This document shows positions 1 through 9,516 of a DNA stretch of 64,000 nucleotides, in pieces. The stretch comes from Phycisphaerae bacterium (GTDB lineage: Bacteria; Planctomycetota; Phycisphaerae; Sedimentisphaerales; Anaerobacaceae), in NCBI GenBank assembly GCA_017993835.1, contig JAGOLX010000004.1, positions 144,538 to 208,537 on the forward strand, read 5' to 3'. Every line of letters begins with the position of its first letter. The stretch's first letter is position 1. Below the pieces are notes generated by a model, which saw nothing but the letters and a program-made list of their open reading frames with translations, searched no databases and was not told where the DNA came from. The translations under genes and the position numbers were made by a program.

Positions 1-839
1 ATCTCCTCGATCACGTCCATGCGGAAGGTGTCCGGGTCCCCCGGCTCCAGACGACGGGACTGGCGAAGGAAGAACCGCAGTTCCGCCTGAGCCTCGGAAG
101 ACAGGTCGGGACTCCGGCAGCACGCGATCGCGTAGATCCACGGGTCCCACAATCGCCACGCGGTGGGAAAAGGAATGAAGACCTCTTCCGAGGAGCCCAT
201 CTGGCCGAACATGCCGGACTCCACGCGGTCCTCGACGACACCCACGATGCGGAAACCGCGGCGGTCGATGATGACACGCTGGCCGATGCAGTCCTGATCG
301 AGGCGCAGCTTGTCGCGGACCCGCGGCGTAATCAGACAGACCTGCCAGCCGTTCTCCTCGTCCATCAGCGTGAACGGCCGGCCAAGGATCACCGAGCGGC
401 TCTCGATCTTGTGCCAGGAGGGGTTGATGCCATACACGCGGGCCCCGTCGATGCTGTGAACGCCGTAGCTGACCGTCCGGCCTCTTTCGATCATCAGAGT
501 ATAGTCCGAGATGGACGGACAGCGATCCAGCAGGCCGTCGAACTGCTCGGGCTGGAATCGGATCACGCGCCAGTTGAAGTTCTTGAACCGTCCCTTGCGG
601 GGCCACTCCGGGCTGATGTAGATCTTGTTCGTGCCCAGGGACTCGAAATCCAGCAGGATCTTCGCCTTCAGGCCGGTCAGGGCCGCGATCACCGCGGTGA
701 CAGACGCCACGCCGATCACGATCCCGACGGTAGTCAGGGCCGAGCGGGTCTTGTTCGTCCAGATCTGGCCCAGCGCCAATCGAATGCTCTGGAGCAGCAG
801 AACCGTGAGCACCAATGGAGCGGTCAACAGCCGCAGCAT
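1..839 (-). CDS. MacB-type ABC transporter permease, 3' end outside window
   Basis: The minus strand is open from an ATG at 839 to the window edge. The protein begins MLRLLTAPLVLTVLLLQSIR and continues with a hydrophobic stretch around TTVGIVIGVASVTAVIAAL, which is the first membrane helix and start of the periplasmic core of the MacB/FtsX permease family. The last visible residues include DPDTFRMDVIEE, as in the MacB core domain. The C-terminal three-helix FtsX domain lies beyond position 1. It follows the ATPase and adaptor genes on the same strand, the usual order for a tripartite export system. The substrate is unknown. Confidence 0.85.
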   Translation of the reverse strand, partial: MLRLLTAPLVLTVLLLQSIRLALGQIWTNKTRSALTTVGIVIGVASVTAVIAALTGLKAKILLDFESLGTNKIYISPEWPRKGRFKNFNWRVIRFQPEQFDGLLDRCPSISDYTLMIERGRTVSYGVHSIDGARVYGINPSWHKIESRSVILGRPFTLMDEENGWQVCLITPRVRDKLRLDQDCIGQRVIIDRRGFRIVGVVEDRVESGMFGQMGSSEEVFIPFPTAWRLWDPWIYAIACCRSPDLSSEAQAELRFFLRQSRRLEPGDPDTFRMDVIEE

Positions 840-900
840 GTGTATCTCCTTCTCGGGAACACGAAACGCACGCTCACAAGTCCATCCAAGTGAAAAACTC

Positions 901-1046
901 GAAATCCGAAACTCGAAATCCGAGACAATTCCAGAGCACGAAACACAAACGACCGAAACACTATCGCTCGTCGAGTAACTCGTTTTGGATTTTGGATTTT
1001 GGTCATTGAGATTTGTTTCGGATTTCGAGTTTCGAATTTCGGATTT
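901..1046. repeat. GATT-rich inverted repeat, copy A
   Basis: A stretch built from GAAATCCGAAACTCGAAATC is mirrored about 90 bases later by its reverse complement (TTTCGGATTTCGAGTTTCG). It fills the spacer between the ATPase and permease genes. Its AT-rich composition contrasts with the GC-rich neighbours. A second copy lies at 9360-9507 and a looser relative at 51041-51127. Confidence 0.75.
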
Positions 1047-1053
1047 CTCTGCT

Positions 1054-1797
1054 TCAGGGTGTTTCGGCTCCCGTGGCCACCAGCCGGACGGCGCCTGTCT
1101 GCTCGTCGGCGACGATCCGGCCGTCGCGCATTCGCACGATCCGCTTGGCGTGATGGGCGATGTCGTCCTCGTGCGTGACCATGATGATCGTCTGGCCGTC
1201 CCGGTGCAACTGCTCGAACAGCGACATGATCTCCAGACTGGTGCGGGTATCCAGGTTGCCCGTCGGCTCGTCGGCCAACAGAATGCTCGGCCGGTTGACC
1301 AAGGCGCGGGCGATGGCCACCCGCTGCTTCTCCCCGCCGGAGAGCTGGTTCGGACGGTGCTTCATCCGCTCGCCCAGGCCGACCTTCGTCAGGGCCTCCT
1401 TCGCCCGGACCTTGCGAGTGAGCCACCCCTCGCCGCCGGCATAGAGCAGCGGGAGTTCGACGTTCTTGAGGGCATTCAGCCGGGGCAGCAGCTCGAACGA
1501 CTGGAAGACGAAACCGATCTGTGCGTTTCGCACGCGGGCCAGTCCAGCGGCGCTGAGCCGTGTCGTGTCCCGCCCGTCCAGCTCGTAGGTCCCGCTCGTA
1601 CAGCGGTCCAGGCACCCGAGGATGTTCATCAGCGTGCTCTTGCCCGAGCCCGAGGGACCCATGATCGCCACGTACTCGTTGCGCCCCAGTTCGAAGTCCA
1701 CGCCGGCGAGCGCGTGAATGGATTCCACGCCCACCTTGTAGACGCGTGTGACCCCTGCGAGGCGGATTACGTTGTCATTTGCTTTCGTTGGGGTCAT
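1054..1797 (-). CDS. ABC transporter ATP-binding protein (MacB/LolD type)
   Basis: This 247-aa nucleotide-binding subunit has Walker [10 protein letters not shown] near residue 47, a Q-loop in [12 protein letters not shown], signature LSGGEKQR near residue 153, Walker [13 protein letters not shown], and an H-loop in MVTHEDD. The spacing and the GNLD motif are typical of the MacB/LolD/FtsE branch, which powers permeases with large periplasmic domains. The start ATG overlaps the 3' end of the adaptor gene by 23 bases, so translation is probably coupled. The permease gene follows after a repeat-filled spacer. Confidence 0.95.
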   Translation of the reverse strand: MTPTKANDNVIRLAGVTRVYKVGVESIHALAGVDFELGRNEYVAIMGPSGSGKSTLMNILGCLDRCTSGTYELDGRDTTRLSAAGLARVRNAQIGFVFQSFELLPRLNALKNVELPLLYAGGEGWLTRKVRAKEALTKVGLGERMKHRPNQLSGGEKQRVAIARALVNRPSILLADEPTGNLDTRTSLEIMSLFEQLHRDGQTIIMVTHEDDIAHHAKRIVRMRDGRIVADEQTGAVRLVATGAETP

Positions 1798-3184
1798 TGG
1801 CGTCCTTCGCGCCCGCTTTCTTCCTGGCTTCTTCTTCCGCCTTGGCCTCGCGCTCGTCTTTGATGAGCTGGTCGTGCTTCATCTTCTCCAGCTCCTTGTA
1901 GGGACCGACAACGACCTTGTCCGTCTCGGTCAGCCCGGACTCGATGACCGTGTGGGTCGTGTTGCTGGCGCCGATCTTGACGGGGACCGCCACCGCCTTG
2001 CCGTCGCGGCAGCAATAGACAATCGAGGCGAACGCCTTGTTCTTCTGCTCTTCGCTGAGCTTGTCGCGAATGTCCACCGGCAGCTCATCCACCTTGCGCC
2101 CCAGGACCGCCTGGCTCGGCAGAACCAGAATCTCCTTGTGGGTCGCCACCTCGATATCCACGTCGGCGGTCATGCCCGTGAAAACCCGTTCGTTCGGATC
2201 GACCAACAACACCTCGGTTTCGTAGTACTTGGAGCCGTCGGTCCCAATCTTGCGGCTCAGGGCAACCGTCTGCACGATGCCTGGAAAGATCTGGTCAGGC
2301 CAGGCCTGGATATTTACACGGGCCTTCTGCCCGACTCGCAGCTTGCCGACGTCCGACTCGTCGACCTGGGCAACGACCAGCATCTCGGAGAGGTCCCCCA
2401 CTTCCATAATCACGGTGCCAGGGTTGTTCATCGTGCCCACGATGGCTATCTCGCCGACCTCCGCTTCGATCCGTGTGATCGTGCCGTCGATGGGGGCAGT
2501 AATCGTCGTGTAGCTCAGCGCCTCTTGCGCCTGGGCGATCCGGGCATCCGCACCCTCCAGGTTGTACTCCAGCACCTTGAGGTTCAACTCGGCAGACTGC
2601 AGCGAGTGCTGGGCCGCCTCATACTGGGCCTGCAACTCCTCGACCTTGAGCTTGGCCTGGTCGAACTCCGCCTGGCTGATGTCGTTCGAAACGACGAGGC
2701 GGTCCTGCCGCTGGAGGTCGGTCTTGGCCTGTTCGAGCGTCGCGGCGGTCCCCAGCAGACTGGCCTTCTGACCGGCGATTCGGGCCTTCTCGACCTCGAT
2801 CTGGGCAGCCTGGGCATCCCGGTTGGCCTGGGCCGACCGCAGGCTGCTCTCCAAGTCCTTGGAGTCAAGCCGCACGAGAACCGACGGCGGCACCGGCGGA
2901 TTCGCATTGGGATCGCCCTTCGTCACGAGCGCCCCCTCTTCATAGGGCAGAGCAACCACCCGGGCCGAGACCTTGGCGCTGATCTCGACGTTCCGCTTGG
3001 GCTCGATCTCGCCGGGGGCGCTGACGAACTCGATCAACTCGGCGCGTTGGACCGGCTCGATCCGCACGATCGTCGGCTTCTCGCCGCCGACTCTGCGTCT
3101 CTTGACCACGAACCCTGCGGCCAGACCCACGACCGCAAGAGCCACGACAACGATGATCAAAATGCGAAGCTTTCTCACACGCAC
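1775..3184 (-). CDS. HlyD/MacA-type periplasmic adaptor (membrane fusion protein)
   Basis: The 469-aa protein has one N-terminal membrane anchor ([20 protein letters not shown]), a lipoyl-like half, a long alpha-hairpin rich in Ala, Gln and Glu (about residues 110-200), the second lipoyl half ([20 protein letters not shown]) and beta-barrel segments ([19 protein letters not shown]). The C-terminus is a charged Lys/Glu/Ala tail that extends beyond the usual adaptor fold. It is the first gene of a tripartite efflux or export operon with the ATPase and permease downstream. No outer-membrane TolC-like gene is visible in the window. Confidence 0.9.
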   Translation of the reverse strand: MRVRKLRILIIVVVALAVVGLAAGFVVKRRRVGGEKPTIVRIEPVQRAELIEFVSAPGEIEPKRNVEISAKVSARVVALPYEEGALVTKGDPNANPPVPPSVLVRLDSKDLESSLRSAQANRDAQAAQIEVEKARIAGQKASLLGTAATLEQAKTDLQRQDRLVVSNDISQAEFDQAKLKVEELQAQYEAAQHSLQSAELNLKVLEYNLEGADARIAQAQEALSYTTITAPIDGTITRIEAEVGEIAIVGTMNNPGTVIMEVGDLSEMLVVAQVDESDVGKLRVGQKARVNIQAWPDQIFPGIVQTVALSRKIGTDGSKYYETEVLLVDPNERVFTGMTADVDIEVATHKEILVLPSQAVLGRKVDELPVDIRDKLSEEQKNKAFASIVYCCRDGKAVAVPVKIGASNTTHTVIESGLTETDKVVVGPYKELEKMKHDQLIKDEREAKAEEEARKKAGAKDANDPNESK

Positions 3185-3798
3185 GCCCTTCCAAGCACCT
3201 GTCGACGTCCAAGACAGCAGACCCGCCGGGGTCCCATATTCATAGACGCATCAGACCAGCTTTCATTGCCATGAACCACCAGGAAAAAGGGTCCGACCCC
3301 TTCCGGAGCTCAGCCCTCTGCCCAAGACCATCGCTGGACCCTGCACGAGCCAACCGTCCCGGACGCCACAGTCTACCGTCGGAGCCATCGGATCACAAAT
3401 GGAACCTCGCGACACTCCGACCGCCGAACGAATGCCTTGCAGTATGCGGGTGGCACATTACCGTTTTGTTACGGGTTTGTCCAATCTTGGTGATTCCGCC
3501 GTGAACGCATTGGATGGGCTGGACGCGGCGTGGATAGAAAAATGGCGTCGTCTGGCACAACGACGCCGGAGAAAAAGATGAAACGGTTTTCACCTCTCCT
3601 ATCGGCAGGCATAGCCCGAAATCAGCAGTCTTTTTTCCTAAAAGGGATGACAAATACGGTGTATTTCTCGCCTGCACACTATCGGACCTTGCGACAGGCT
3701 CTCTATATGGAGCAATCGCGATGTGGATTGGCTATTTTGGAGAACGGAGTGAATTTGCGTAGGCGCAAACGACGCTTCCCTGTACAATTCGGGTGGTC
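3185..3798. other. Intergenic region upstream of the thiC riboswitch
   Basis: Divergent spacer between the adaptor gene and the TPP riboswitch. No convincing gene was found. A short perfect inverted repeat (GGCGTCGT / ACGACGCC) lies near 3544-3571. A TACAAT at 3783-3788 could be the -10 of the riboswitch promoter, but no good -35 sits at the right distance. Confidence 0.4.
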
Positions 3799-3911
3799 GC
3801 TAGGGGTGGCCCGCCGGGTGGCGGGCCTGAGAGAAGACCCTCCGAACCTGATCAGGATAATTGCCTGGAGCCGGATAGACGCACCAGGCCGATATGCCTG
3901 CGTAGGAAAGC
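3799..3911 (+). promoter_or_regulatory. TPP riboswitch (THI element)
   Basis: The hallmark blocks occur in order: AGGGGTGGC, GGCCTGAGA, ACCCTCCGAACCTGATCAGG, then CGTAGGAAAGCG. These match the P1/P2 core and the pyrimidine- and pyrophosphate-binding helices of the thiamine pyrophosphate aptamer. A variable helix (GCCTGG...CCAGGC) is inserted at the P3 position. The element precedes thiC and is followed at once by an intrinsic terminator, so transcription is expected to stop when TPP is bound. Confidence 0.95.
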
Positions 3912-3941
3912 GATGACAACGAAACGTTGGCCGTCTGGAGA

Positions 3942-3970
3942 AATCGCTTCCCGCAGGAGCGATTTTTTTA
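3942..3970 (+). terminator. Riboswitch expression-platform terminator
   Basis: The stem AATCGCT/AGCGATT encloses a loop of TCCCGCAGG with further CC/GG pairing, and is followed by a run of seven T. It sits between the TPP aptamer and thiC, so it is the likely termination switch. Confidence 0.85.
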
Positions 3971-4042
3971 TTTGGTGGAGTTCTGAAAAATGCAGGATTG
4001 GACCTATTCCAGGACTCGGGTCACTATCAAGGAGTCGGATTC

Positions 4043-5347
4043 ATGACGACACAACTGACGGATGCCAGAGCCGGGAAAATCACAGCCGCCATGCGCCACG
4101 TCGCCGAGAGCGAGAACGTGGAGGTGCACACGGTCCGCGAGGAGTTGGCCGCCGGCCGGCTGGTCATCCCGGCTAATCGGGCCCATCTCAAGAGCAACCT
4201 CCGCCCGCTGGGCATCGGCCGGGCCCTCACGACGAAGGTCAACGCGAACATCGGCACCAGCAGCATCCGATGCTCCGTGCAGGCGGAAATCGAGAAGATG
4301 AACGCCGCCTTGGCGGTCGGCGCAGACGTCATCATGGACCTCAGCACGGGCGGCGACCTCGACTCGATCCGCGACGAACTGCTCGCCCACTGCCCGGCCC
4401 CCTTCGGTACCGTCCCGATCTATCAGGTGATCGAGGGCCGCGGCGTCGAGGACGTCACGCCCGAGATCATCCTCCAAACGGTGGCCAAGCAGGCCCGCCA
4501 GGGCGTCGATTTCTTCACGATCCACGCGGGCCTGCTCCGCGAGCACCTGCCCCTGCTCGAGAAACGCGTGATGGGCATCGTCAGTCGGGGCGGGGCGCTG
4601 CTCGCCAAATGGATACTCCACCACAACCGCCAGAACCCCCTCTACGAGATGTTCGACGACCTGTGCGACATCATGGTCGAGCACGATGTGTGCTTCTCGC
4701 TGGGCGACGGGCTCCGGCCCGGCGCAATCGCCGACGCGACCGACGAGGCCCAGCTCGCCGAACTCCGTACGCTGGGCGAACTGACCCAGCGGGCCTGGGA
4801 AAAGGGCTGCCAGGTCATGGTCGAAGGGCCGGGCCACGTGCCGTTCAACCAGATCCAATACAACATGGAGATCCAGCAGAAGCTCTGCCACGGCGCGCCT
4901 TTCTACGTGCTGGGCCCGCTCGTGACGGATATCGCACCGGGCTATGACCACATCACCTCCGCCATCGGAGGCTGCGCCGCGACCTTCTACGGCGCCTCGT
5001 TCCTGTGCTACGTCACGCCGCGAGAGCACCTCGGCCTGCCCAACGACGACGATGTCCGAGCGGGTGTCGTCGCCGCCAAGATCGCCGCCCACGCAGGCGA
5101 CGTCGCGAGGGGCCATAAAGGCGCCGCGGATCGGGACCGCGCGTTGAGCATCGCCCGATCGAACCTCGACTGGCGAACGCACATCGGCTCATCGCTCGAT
5201 CCCGAGACCGCCGACCGGATGCACAAGGAAGCCTGCAAGGAAATGGGCATGGCGGAGCTACAATCTGCCGATTATTGCTCCATGTGCGGCAAGGACTGGT
5301 GCAGCGTCCGAATCAACCGCGAAGTCCGCCAGGCGGTCCGACAGTAG
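4043..5347 (+). CDS. thiC: Phosphomethylpyrimidine synthase ThiC
   Basis: ThiC converts aminoimidazole ribotide to hydroxymethylpyrimidine phosphate using an S-adenosylmethionine radical. The protein is 434 aa from the ATG at 4043, which has AAGGAG eight bases upstream; the open frame extends slightly further 5' but without a better site. The C-terminal iron-sulfur motif CSMCGKDWC (Cys-x2-Cys-x4-Cys) is intact. Family blocks such as KVNANIGTSSI, MDLSTGGDLD and MVEGPGHVP are present. The length fits the short bacterial form. It stands alone downstream of the TPP riboswitch, so thiamine status should control it. Confidence 0.97.
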   Translation: MTTQLTDARAGKITAAMRHVAESENVEVHTVREELAAGRLVIPANRAHLKSNLRPLGIGRALTTKVNANIGTSSIRCSVQAEIEKMNAALAVGADVIMDLSTGGDLDSIRDELLAHCPAPFGTVPIYQVIEGRGVEDVTPEIILQTVAKQARQGVDFFTIHAGLLREHLPLLEKRVMGIVSRGGALLAKWILHHNRQNPLYEMFDDLCDIMVEHDVCFSLGDGLRPGAIADATDEAQLAELRTLGELTQRAWEKGCQVMVEGPGHVPFNQIQYNMEIQQKLCHGAPFYVLGPLVTDIAPGYDHITSAIGGCAATFYGASFLCYVTPREHLGLPNDDDVRAGVVAAKIAAHAGDVARGHKGAADRDRALSIARSNLDWRTHIGSSLDPETADRMHKEACKEMGMAELQSADYCSMCGKDWCSVRINREVRQAVRQ

Positions 5348-5671
5348 GCGACCTGGGAGGGCTCGCCGGGCAGGACGCAGGTCGGCGCTTGCGGCCTGAT
5401 GCCCGTCAGTCCTACATTTGCGTTGACCTTTGATGGACGGCCAACCGAGAACCGGCCGCCGGTTGCTCCCCGGTTTTCCCTTGTTCTTCCTCCGGCCTGA
5501 ACCTACAATACGCCCATGGATTCGCAGGCTGTGTGCTCTGCGAGATGCAGAAAAGCGATGATCGATAAGTCCCTGTAGAGAATGTTACGCCCCGGAAAAA
5601 TGTCCTAAAAAAGACAATAAAGAACTTGCCCTATGGGCAATAGGTTGATAGAGTAAAAGGAGGCGTTCGAG
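5348..5671. other. Intergenic spacer after thiC
   Basis: No gene seen. It holds a small hairpin AACCGG-CCG-CCGGTT at 5450-5464 without a clear T-run, and a perfect inverted repeat TTGCCC-TAT-GGGCAA at 5626-5640 just before the Shine-Dalgarno of the next gene. Confidence 0.4.
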
Positions 5672-5965
5672 TTGTCGGGTCGAAGAGACAATGGGCACGG
5701 GTTTGGTCTTGACGCCCGAAGGCGATGTTTCATCGCCAAGGCGCGGGAGTTTCTCGATCGACTCGGATCGTACGAGTTCGTCGGACGCGAGGAATACGAG
5801 GAGCAGATAGAACAGGCTTTGCTGATACTGGAACGTTTGCCGACGAGCGAGCAGTCCGAGAGAATCATGAATGAGATATGCTTGACGGTGACGATTGCCT
5901 GCTACGCTCTGCGGGCCCATGAGCGGTCTCAGAGGGACAAAGAGCCCGAACAGGGCAGCGAATGA
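5672..5965 (+). CDS. Small hypothetical protein upstream of an HTH gene
   Basis: A 97-aa charged protein with no recognised family. The likely start is a TTG with AGGAGG about ten bases upstream. The middle is predicted helical and acidic (REEYEEQIEQALLILERLP), followed by a Cys-containing hydrophobic stretch and an acidic tail. It is followed after 47 bases by a helix-turn-helix gene on the same strand, so the two may form a regulator and partner pair. No function can be assigned. Confidence 0.55.
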   Translation: MSGRRDNGHGFGLDARRRCFIAKAREFLDRLGSYEFVGREEYEEQIEQALLILERLPTSEQSERIMNEICLTVTIACYALRAHERSQRDKEPEQGSE

Positions 5966-6012
5966 TCGTCGGACGTGAACCGTTGTTGTGAGAATTCGTA
6001 CGGGGGTGTCCC

Positions 6013-6354
6013 TTGGATACACAGAGAAAACGGATCGAAGCCAACCTGTCCGCCGACCTCGTCAAATACCTTCAATCGCAAGGGATGACTCTGCGGCAGA
6101 TCGGCGACGCCGTAGGGCTGAGTGAGTCGTTCATCAGTCGCGTCGGCAATAAGAAGCGGGGTCTTACCATCGAACATCTCCTCCGGCTCCAGGATGCTAT
6201 TGGAAAACCATTGCCGCTGCTGTTGCTGGAAGCCACCTCGCAGGATTCGGTGCCGGAGCCGTTGGCGCCCCTGTACGAAAAGGCCCGCGATGTCCTCGCC
6301 GCCGGCATGGAGTTGACGCATTCCGTCAAGAGGCGACACAGAAAGACGGGTTGA
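6013..6354 (+). CDS. XRE-like helix-turn-helix protein
   Basis: The 113-aa protein has an N-terminal Cro/C1-type helix-turn-helix: MTLRQIGDAVGLSESFISRV followed by GLTIEHLLRLQDAIG. The C-terminal part is a helical segment ending in a basic tail (VKRRHRKTG). The start used is a TTG at 6013; the next in-frame Met would remove the first helix. It is probably a DNA-binding regulator acting with the small protein encoded just upstream. Confidence 0.7.
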   Translation: MDTQRKRIEANLSADLVKYLQSQGMTLRQIGDAVGLSESFISRVGNKKRGLTIEHLLRLQDAIGKPLPLLLLEATSQDSVPEPLAPLYEKARDVLAAGMELTHSVKRRHRKTG

Positions 6355-6483
6355 TGTTCTATGGCTCTTGAGGGCTCCGCCCCCAAACCCCCGGCATCTT
6401 CCGCCTTGGGCCAATGGCATGATAGGAGGAAGAGGGGCCTCACAAGGCTCTTGTTGGGGATTGGAACACTGCAATTGGTTCGT

Positions 6484-7122
6484 TCATCTCATCTCCGGCT
6501 TGCCTGCATTCTTAAGTTTCTGGTTGAGTTTATCCCGCTTCTCCTTCATCTTCGTAGGGCGTACAAAATAGAAGTCAAACAGACCCTCTAATGTATCGAG
6601 AAGCCATTCCGCCTCCTCTGGCTCCACTCCAACGATTTCGCCCGTGTTTGTGTTCTTCGTCGGATGTGCTGCGAAATTGCCGAGCGTTCGAACCGCATCA
6701 ATGGCCCCAGCGAGGTCAGATGGCAAAGTCCCCAATTCGGATACCTGCCTGATCTCATCCGACAGATTCCCTGGCTTGACGCGTGCTACCTCCCGCAAGA
6801 GAAGCTGTAGACAGCGGCGGCTAAGTGCGGCGCTGGCCTTGGGGCTATCATTCAAAACAAGATAAGCTTCACGGTAATCCTGAGCAAAGTCATCCGGGAC
6901 TTCTTGGGGAGGCGGAGTACGAGCAGGAGCTCTGGGGTAAACGAGAAGTGTACAGTCGGAATACGGAGTCCCTTGAATGGTGTCTCCTCGCAACTCAATG
7001 ATCAGCCTTCGACATGCGGGGCACAATTCGTGCGTCACAGTCCAACTGCAGTAGTCGTCGTTAGCAAGGTACTGCAGACTCTTGTCGGAATGGTATTCCG
7101 TGAGACAGTGCGGGCACTTCAT
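6484..7122 (-). CDS. DUF4145 protein with N-terminal zinc ribbon
   Basis: The 212-aa protein begins MKCPHCLTEYH and has a second CPAC pair at about residues 34-37, forming a four-Cys zinc ribbon. The core EAYLVLNDSPKASAALSRRC, then LGNFAAHPT, matches the DUF4145 helical domain, which also occurs as the C-terminal part of some restriction-system proteins. The C-terminus is Lys-rich. It is convergent with the HTH gene. Codon use is less GC-biased than the metabolic genes around it, which suggests accessory DNA. The function is unknown. Confidence 0.8.
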   Translation of the reverse strand: MKCPHCLTEYHSDKSLQYLANDDYCSWTVTHELCPACRRLIIELRGDTIQGTPYSDCTLLVYPRAPARTPPPQEVPDDFAQDYREAYLVLNDSPKASAALSRRCLQLLLREVARVKPGNLSDEIRQVSELGTLPSDLAGAIDAVRTLGNFAAHPTKNTNTGEIVGVEPEEAEWLLDTLEGLFDFYFVRPTKMKEKRDKLNQKLKNAGKPEMR

Positions 7123-7401
7123 TCTAATCTCCTCTCAACATGCCTCACCAGAACGGAACTCCATCCTGGCAGAACGAGGCCACATACCTCGAATCGTTCT
7201 GTATACAATGTACCAGAAAGGCTTCAATGAGGAAAGCCAGTCTCCAAGCTCAGTCTCAGTGCCCAGTCCTCAGGATATCGGCCTTCCTTCATATTCCTCT
7301 CTCTTGAATCATGCTGCTGGCAAAAAACGCAGAATGCCAGGGGTTCGGGGATGGCGTCCTCGGTTCTGAGGGCGTTCGTCGTTTCGACGATTCCGCCTTC
7401 T

Positions 7402-9339
7402 TCAGCCTGTTGTTGGGCCGGGAACTGCACCAGGGGCTTCGGCGGTTTTCTCCGCTGGTTCGAGGTGGTTGTACCAGGTGAACTTCAGGATTAGCGAGGT
7501 CGCGACGAAGACTGCGCTGCAGATGAGGGCTCGGCTGTACTGCTGGATCACCAGGAAGATGGGGGCGGCGACCATCGCTATTTCCCAGACGATTCCCACG
7601 ATCACGTTGAACCCGTCTCGGCAGAAGTCGCGATTCGGTTGGATCGTCGGGTCCTCGGCCTGGCACTTTTCAAGGATCGGCTTCCAGAAGCCCCAGGGAC
7701 GGACCGTGCGGTAGAAGCTCTTGAGGACCGCGTCGTCTTCGGGCTTTGTCAGCAGGCACACGCCTATCGATGCGATCGTGGCCAAGAGCATGATGATCGG
7801 GAAGACCACGTAGACCGGGTGTAGGCGGATGGGGTCGGCACCCAGGTGGGCCATGTACTCCGGCTTGCCGATGAACAGCAGGACGAGGGCCGACAGAGTG
7901 CCCGCGACCATGCCGGCGAAGAAACCGTAGCCGTTGAACCGCCACCAGTGCCACTTGATGACATTCGGAATGACGAACGCCGGCACGATCACCGAGACGA
8001 GCACCTCCGTGATGGAGTGGACGGATTTCGTCGCGAATCCGAACGCGATGCCCAGCGCGATGATGGCGATCGAACAGACGTAGCTGAGGACCACGTATCG
8101 GCGGGGTGTCCCATGCGGGTTGATATAGCGTTTGTAGATGTCGTTGACGATGTAGGCTGCGCCGGAGTTGACGGTCGAGACGAACGTGCTCATGAACGCC
8201 GCGAGCAGGCCCGCGAGGATCAGGCCCTTGGCGCCGATGGGCAGGTAGCGGTTCACGACGCTGGGCAGGATCTGCTCGAAATCCACCTTGCCGGTGGTCG
8301 CCATCTCGCGCAGCTCGGGACTGAAGTAGACGATGCCGAGCGTGCCGATGCCCGCGATGAGCAGAAATCGCGGGGCCAGCGAGGCGATGGCCATCATGAG
8401 GTTCTCGAGTGCCGCCTCGCGCGGGCTGCGAGTCGAAAGCACGTGTTGGATCGCATAGTTGGGCGTCGGGCCCGCCATGCTCACGAGCACGCCCTTGAGG
8501 AAGAGCATCAGCACGAACAGGCCAAAGACCGAGTAGCCGTCGCCGCCCTGGGCAATCGGGTTGTAGAGCTTGTCGTTGAGCTTGGGGATCAGGCCGGACC
8601 AGTCGAGGTCGAGCCGCCAGCCGAAGAACAGCTTGTCCCAGTTGGCGGGCACGTTCGCCAGGATGCCCTGCGAGGAGGTCGCGTGCATCGCGATCGCGCC
8701 GATGATGACCGCGGCGATCACGATCAGGCCGAACTGGATCATGTCGTTCATCACGACGCTGTACATGCCGCCCACGACGCAGTAGAGGCCCGCGATGAGC
8801 ATGACGACGATGGCGAAGAAGTCCGCGGGCGCCATGTTGCCCGGCAACGGCTCGGCGGAGATGCCGAGCGATTCGAAGGGGATGAACGAGGCCGTGAATT
8901 TGCCGATCCCGATGTAAGCCATGCTCAGGAACCCGACGACGCTCACAATCGCGTAGACGACCATGCTCAGGTACGCCAGTTCGGTCCCTGTGTTGCGGCC
9001 GAAGCGCGTGTACATCCACTCGGCCCCGGTCAGGACGTTCGACCGGCGGACCCAGGTCCCGAGGTAGACCATGCGAAAGACCACGTTGAACAGGGGCCAA
9101 ACCCAGAGCAGCCAGACGCCCTTGACGCCGTAGACGAAGAGCACCATGACGAACCACATGGTGCCGGAGATGTCCAGGCCGCTGGAACCGTGCGCGACGC
9201 CGATCATCCACCATGGCAAGCTCTTGCCCGCGAGGAAGTAGGACTCCGGGTTCCTCGCGGCCAGTTTCGCGACGACCCAGCCCACGGCCACCATCAGCAG
9301 CAGATACGCGACGACAATCGCGATGTCCAGAGGATGCAT
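7402..9339 (-). CDS. Sodium:solute symporter (SSS family)
   Basis: The 645-aa polytopic membrane protein starts MHPLDIAIVVAYLLLMVAVG. The ATG at 9339 has AAGGAG upstream; the longer frame reads back into the repeat and is not used. SSS features include NPESYFLAGKSLPWWMIGVA and the helix with SSGLDISGTMW, with about 13-14 membrane segments and a long C-terminal extension. It shares a strand with the GH130 phosphorylase 178 bases upstream, so it probably imports the glycoside or its product by sodium symport. Confidence 0.92.
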   Translation of the reverse strand: MHPLDIAIVVAYLLLMVAVGWVVAKLAARNPESYFLAGKSLPWWMIGVAHGSSGLDISGTMWFVMVLFVYGVKGVWLLWVWPLFNVVFRMVYLGTWVRRSNVLTGAEWMYTRFGRNTGTELAYLSMVVYAIVSVVGFLSMAYIGIGKFTASFIPFESLGISAEPLPGNMAPADFFAIVVMLIAGLYCVVGGMYSVVMNDMIQFGLIVIAAVIIGAIAMHATSSQGILANVPANWDKLFFGWRLDLDWSGLIPKLNDKLYNPIAQGGDGYSVFGLFVLMLFLKGVLVSMAGPTPNYAIQHVLSTRSPREAALENLMMAIASLAPRFLLIAGIGTLGIVYFSPELREMATTGKVDFEQILPSVVNRYLPIGAKGLILAGLLAAFMSTFVSTVNSGAAYIVNDIYKRYINPHGTPRRYVVLSYVCSIAIIALGIAFGFATKSVHSITEVLVSVIVPAFVIPNVIKWHWWRFNGYGFFAGMVAGTLSALVLLFIGKPEYMAHLGADPIRLHPVYVVFPIIMLLATIASIGVCLLTKPEDDAVLKSFYRTVRPWGFWKPILEKCQAEDPTIQPNRDFCRDGFNVIVGIVWEIAMVAAPIFLVIQQYSRALICSAVFVATSLILKFTWYNHLEPAEKTAEAPGAVPGPTTG

Positions 9340-9359
9340 CGGTTCTCCTTGTGTCGAAC

Positions 9360-9507
9360 AAATCCGAAACTCGAATTCCGAAATCCGAAACAAGCACGAA
9401 TGATCAAAACTCAAAATCCAAAACGAGTCATTCGGCGGGCGGCAGCATTTCTGTCATTTGGATTTCGGTCCTTTGAATCTGTTTCGGATTTCGAAATTCG
9501 GATTTCG
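9360..9507. repeat. GATT-rich inverted repeat, copy B
   Basis: AATCCGAAACTCGAATTCCG at the left end is mirrored by GTTTCGGATTTCGAAATTCG at the right end, as in copy A at 901-1046. It occupies the spacer between the GH130 and symporter genes of one operon. Confidence 0.75.
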
Positions 9508-9516
9508 TGCTTTCTT

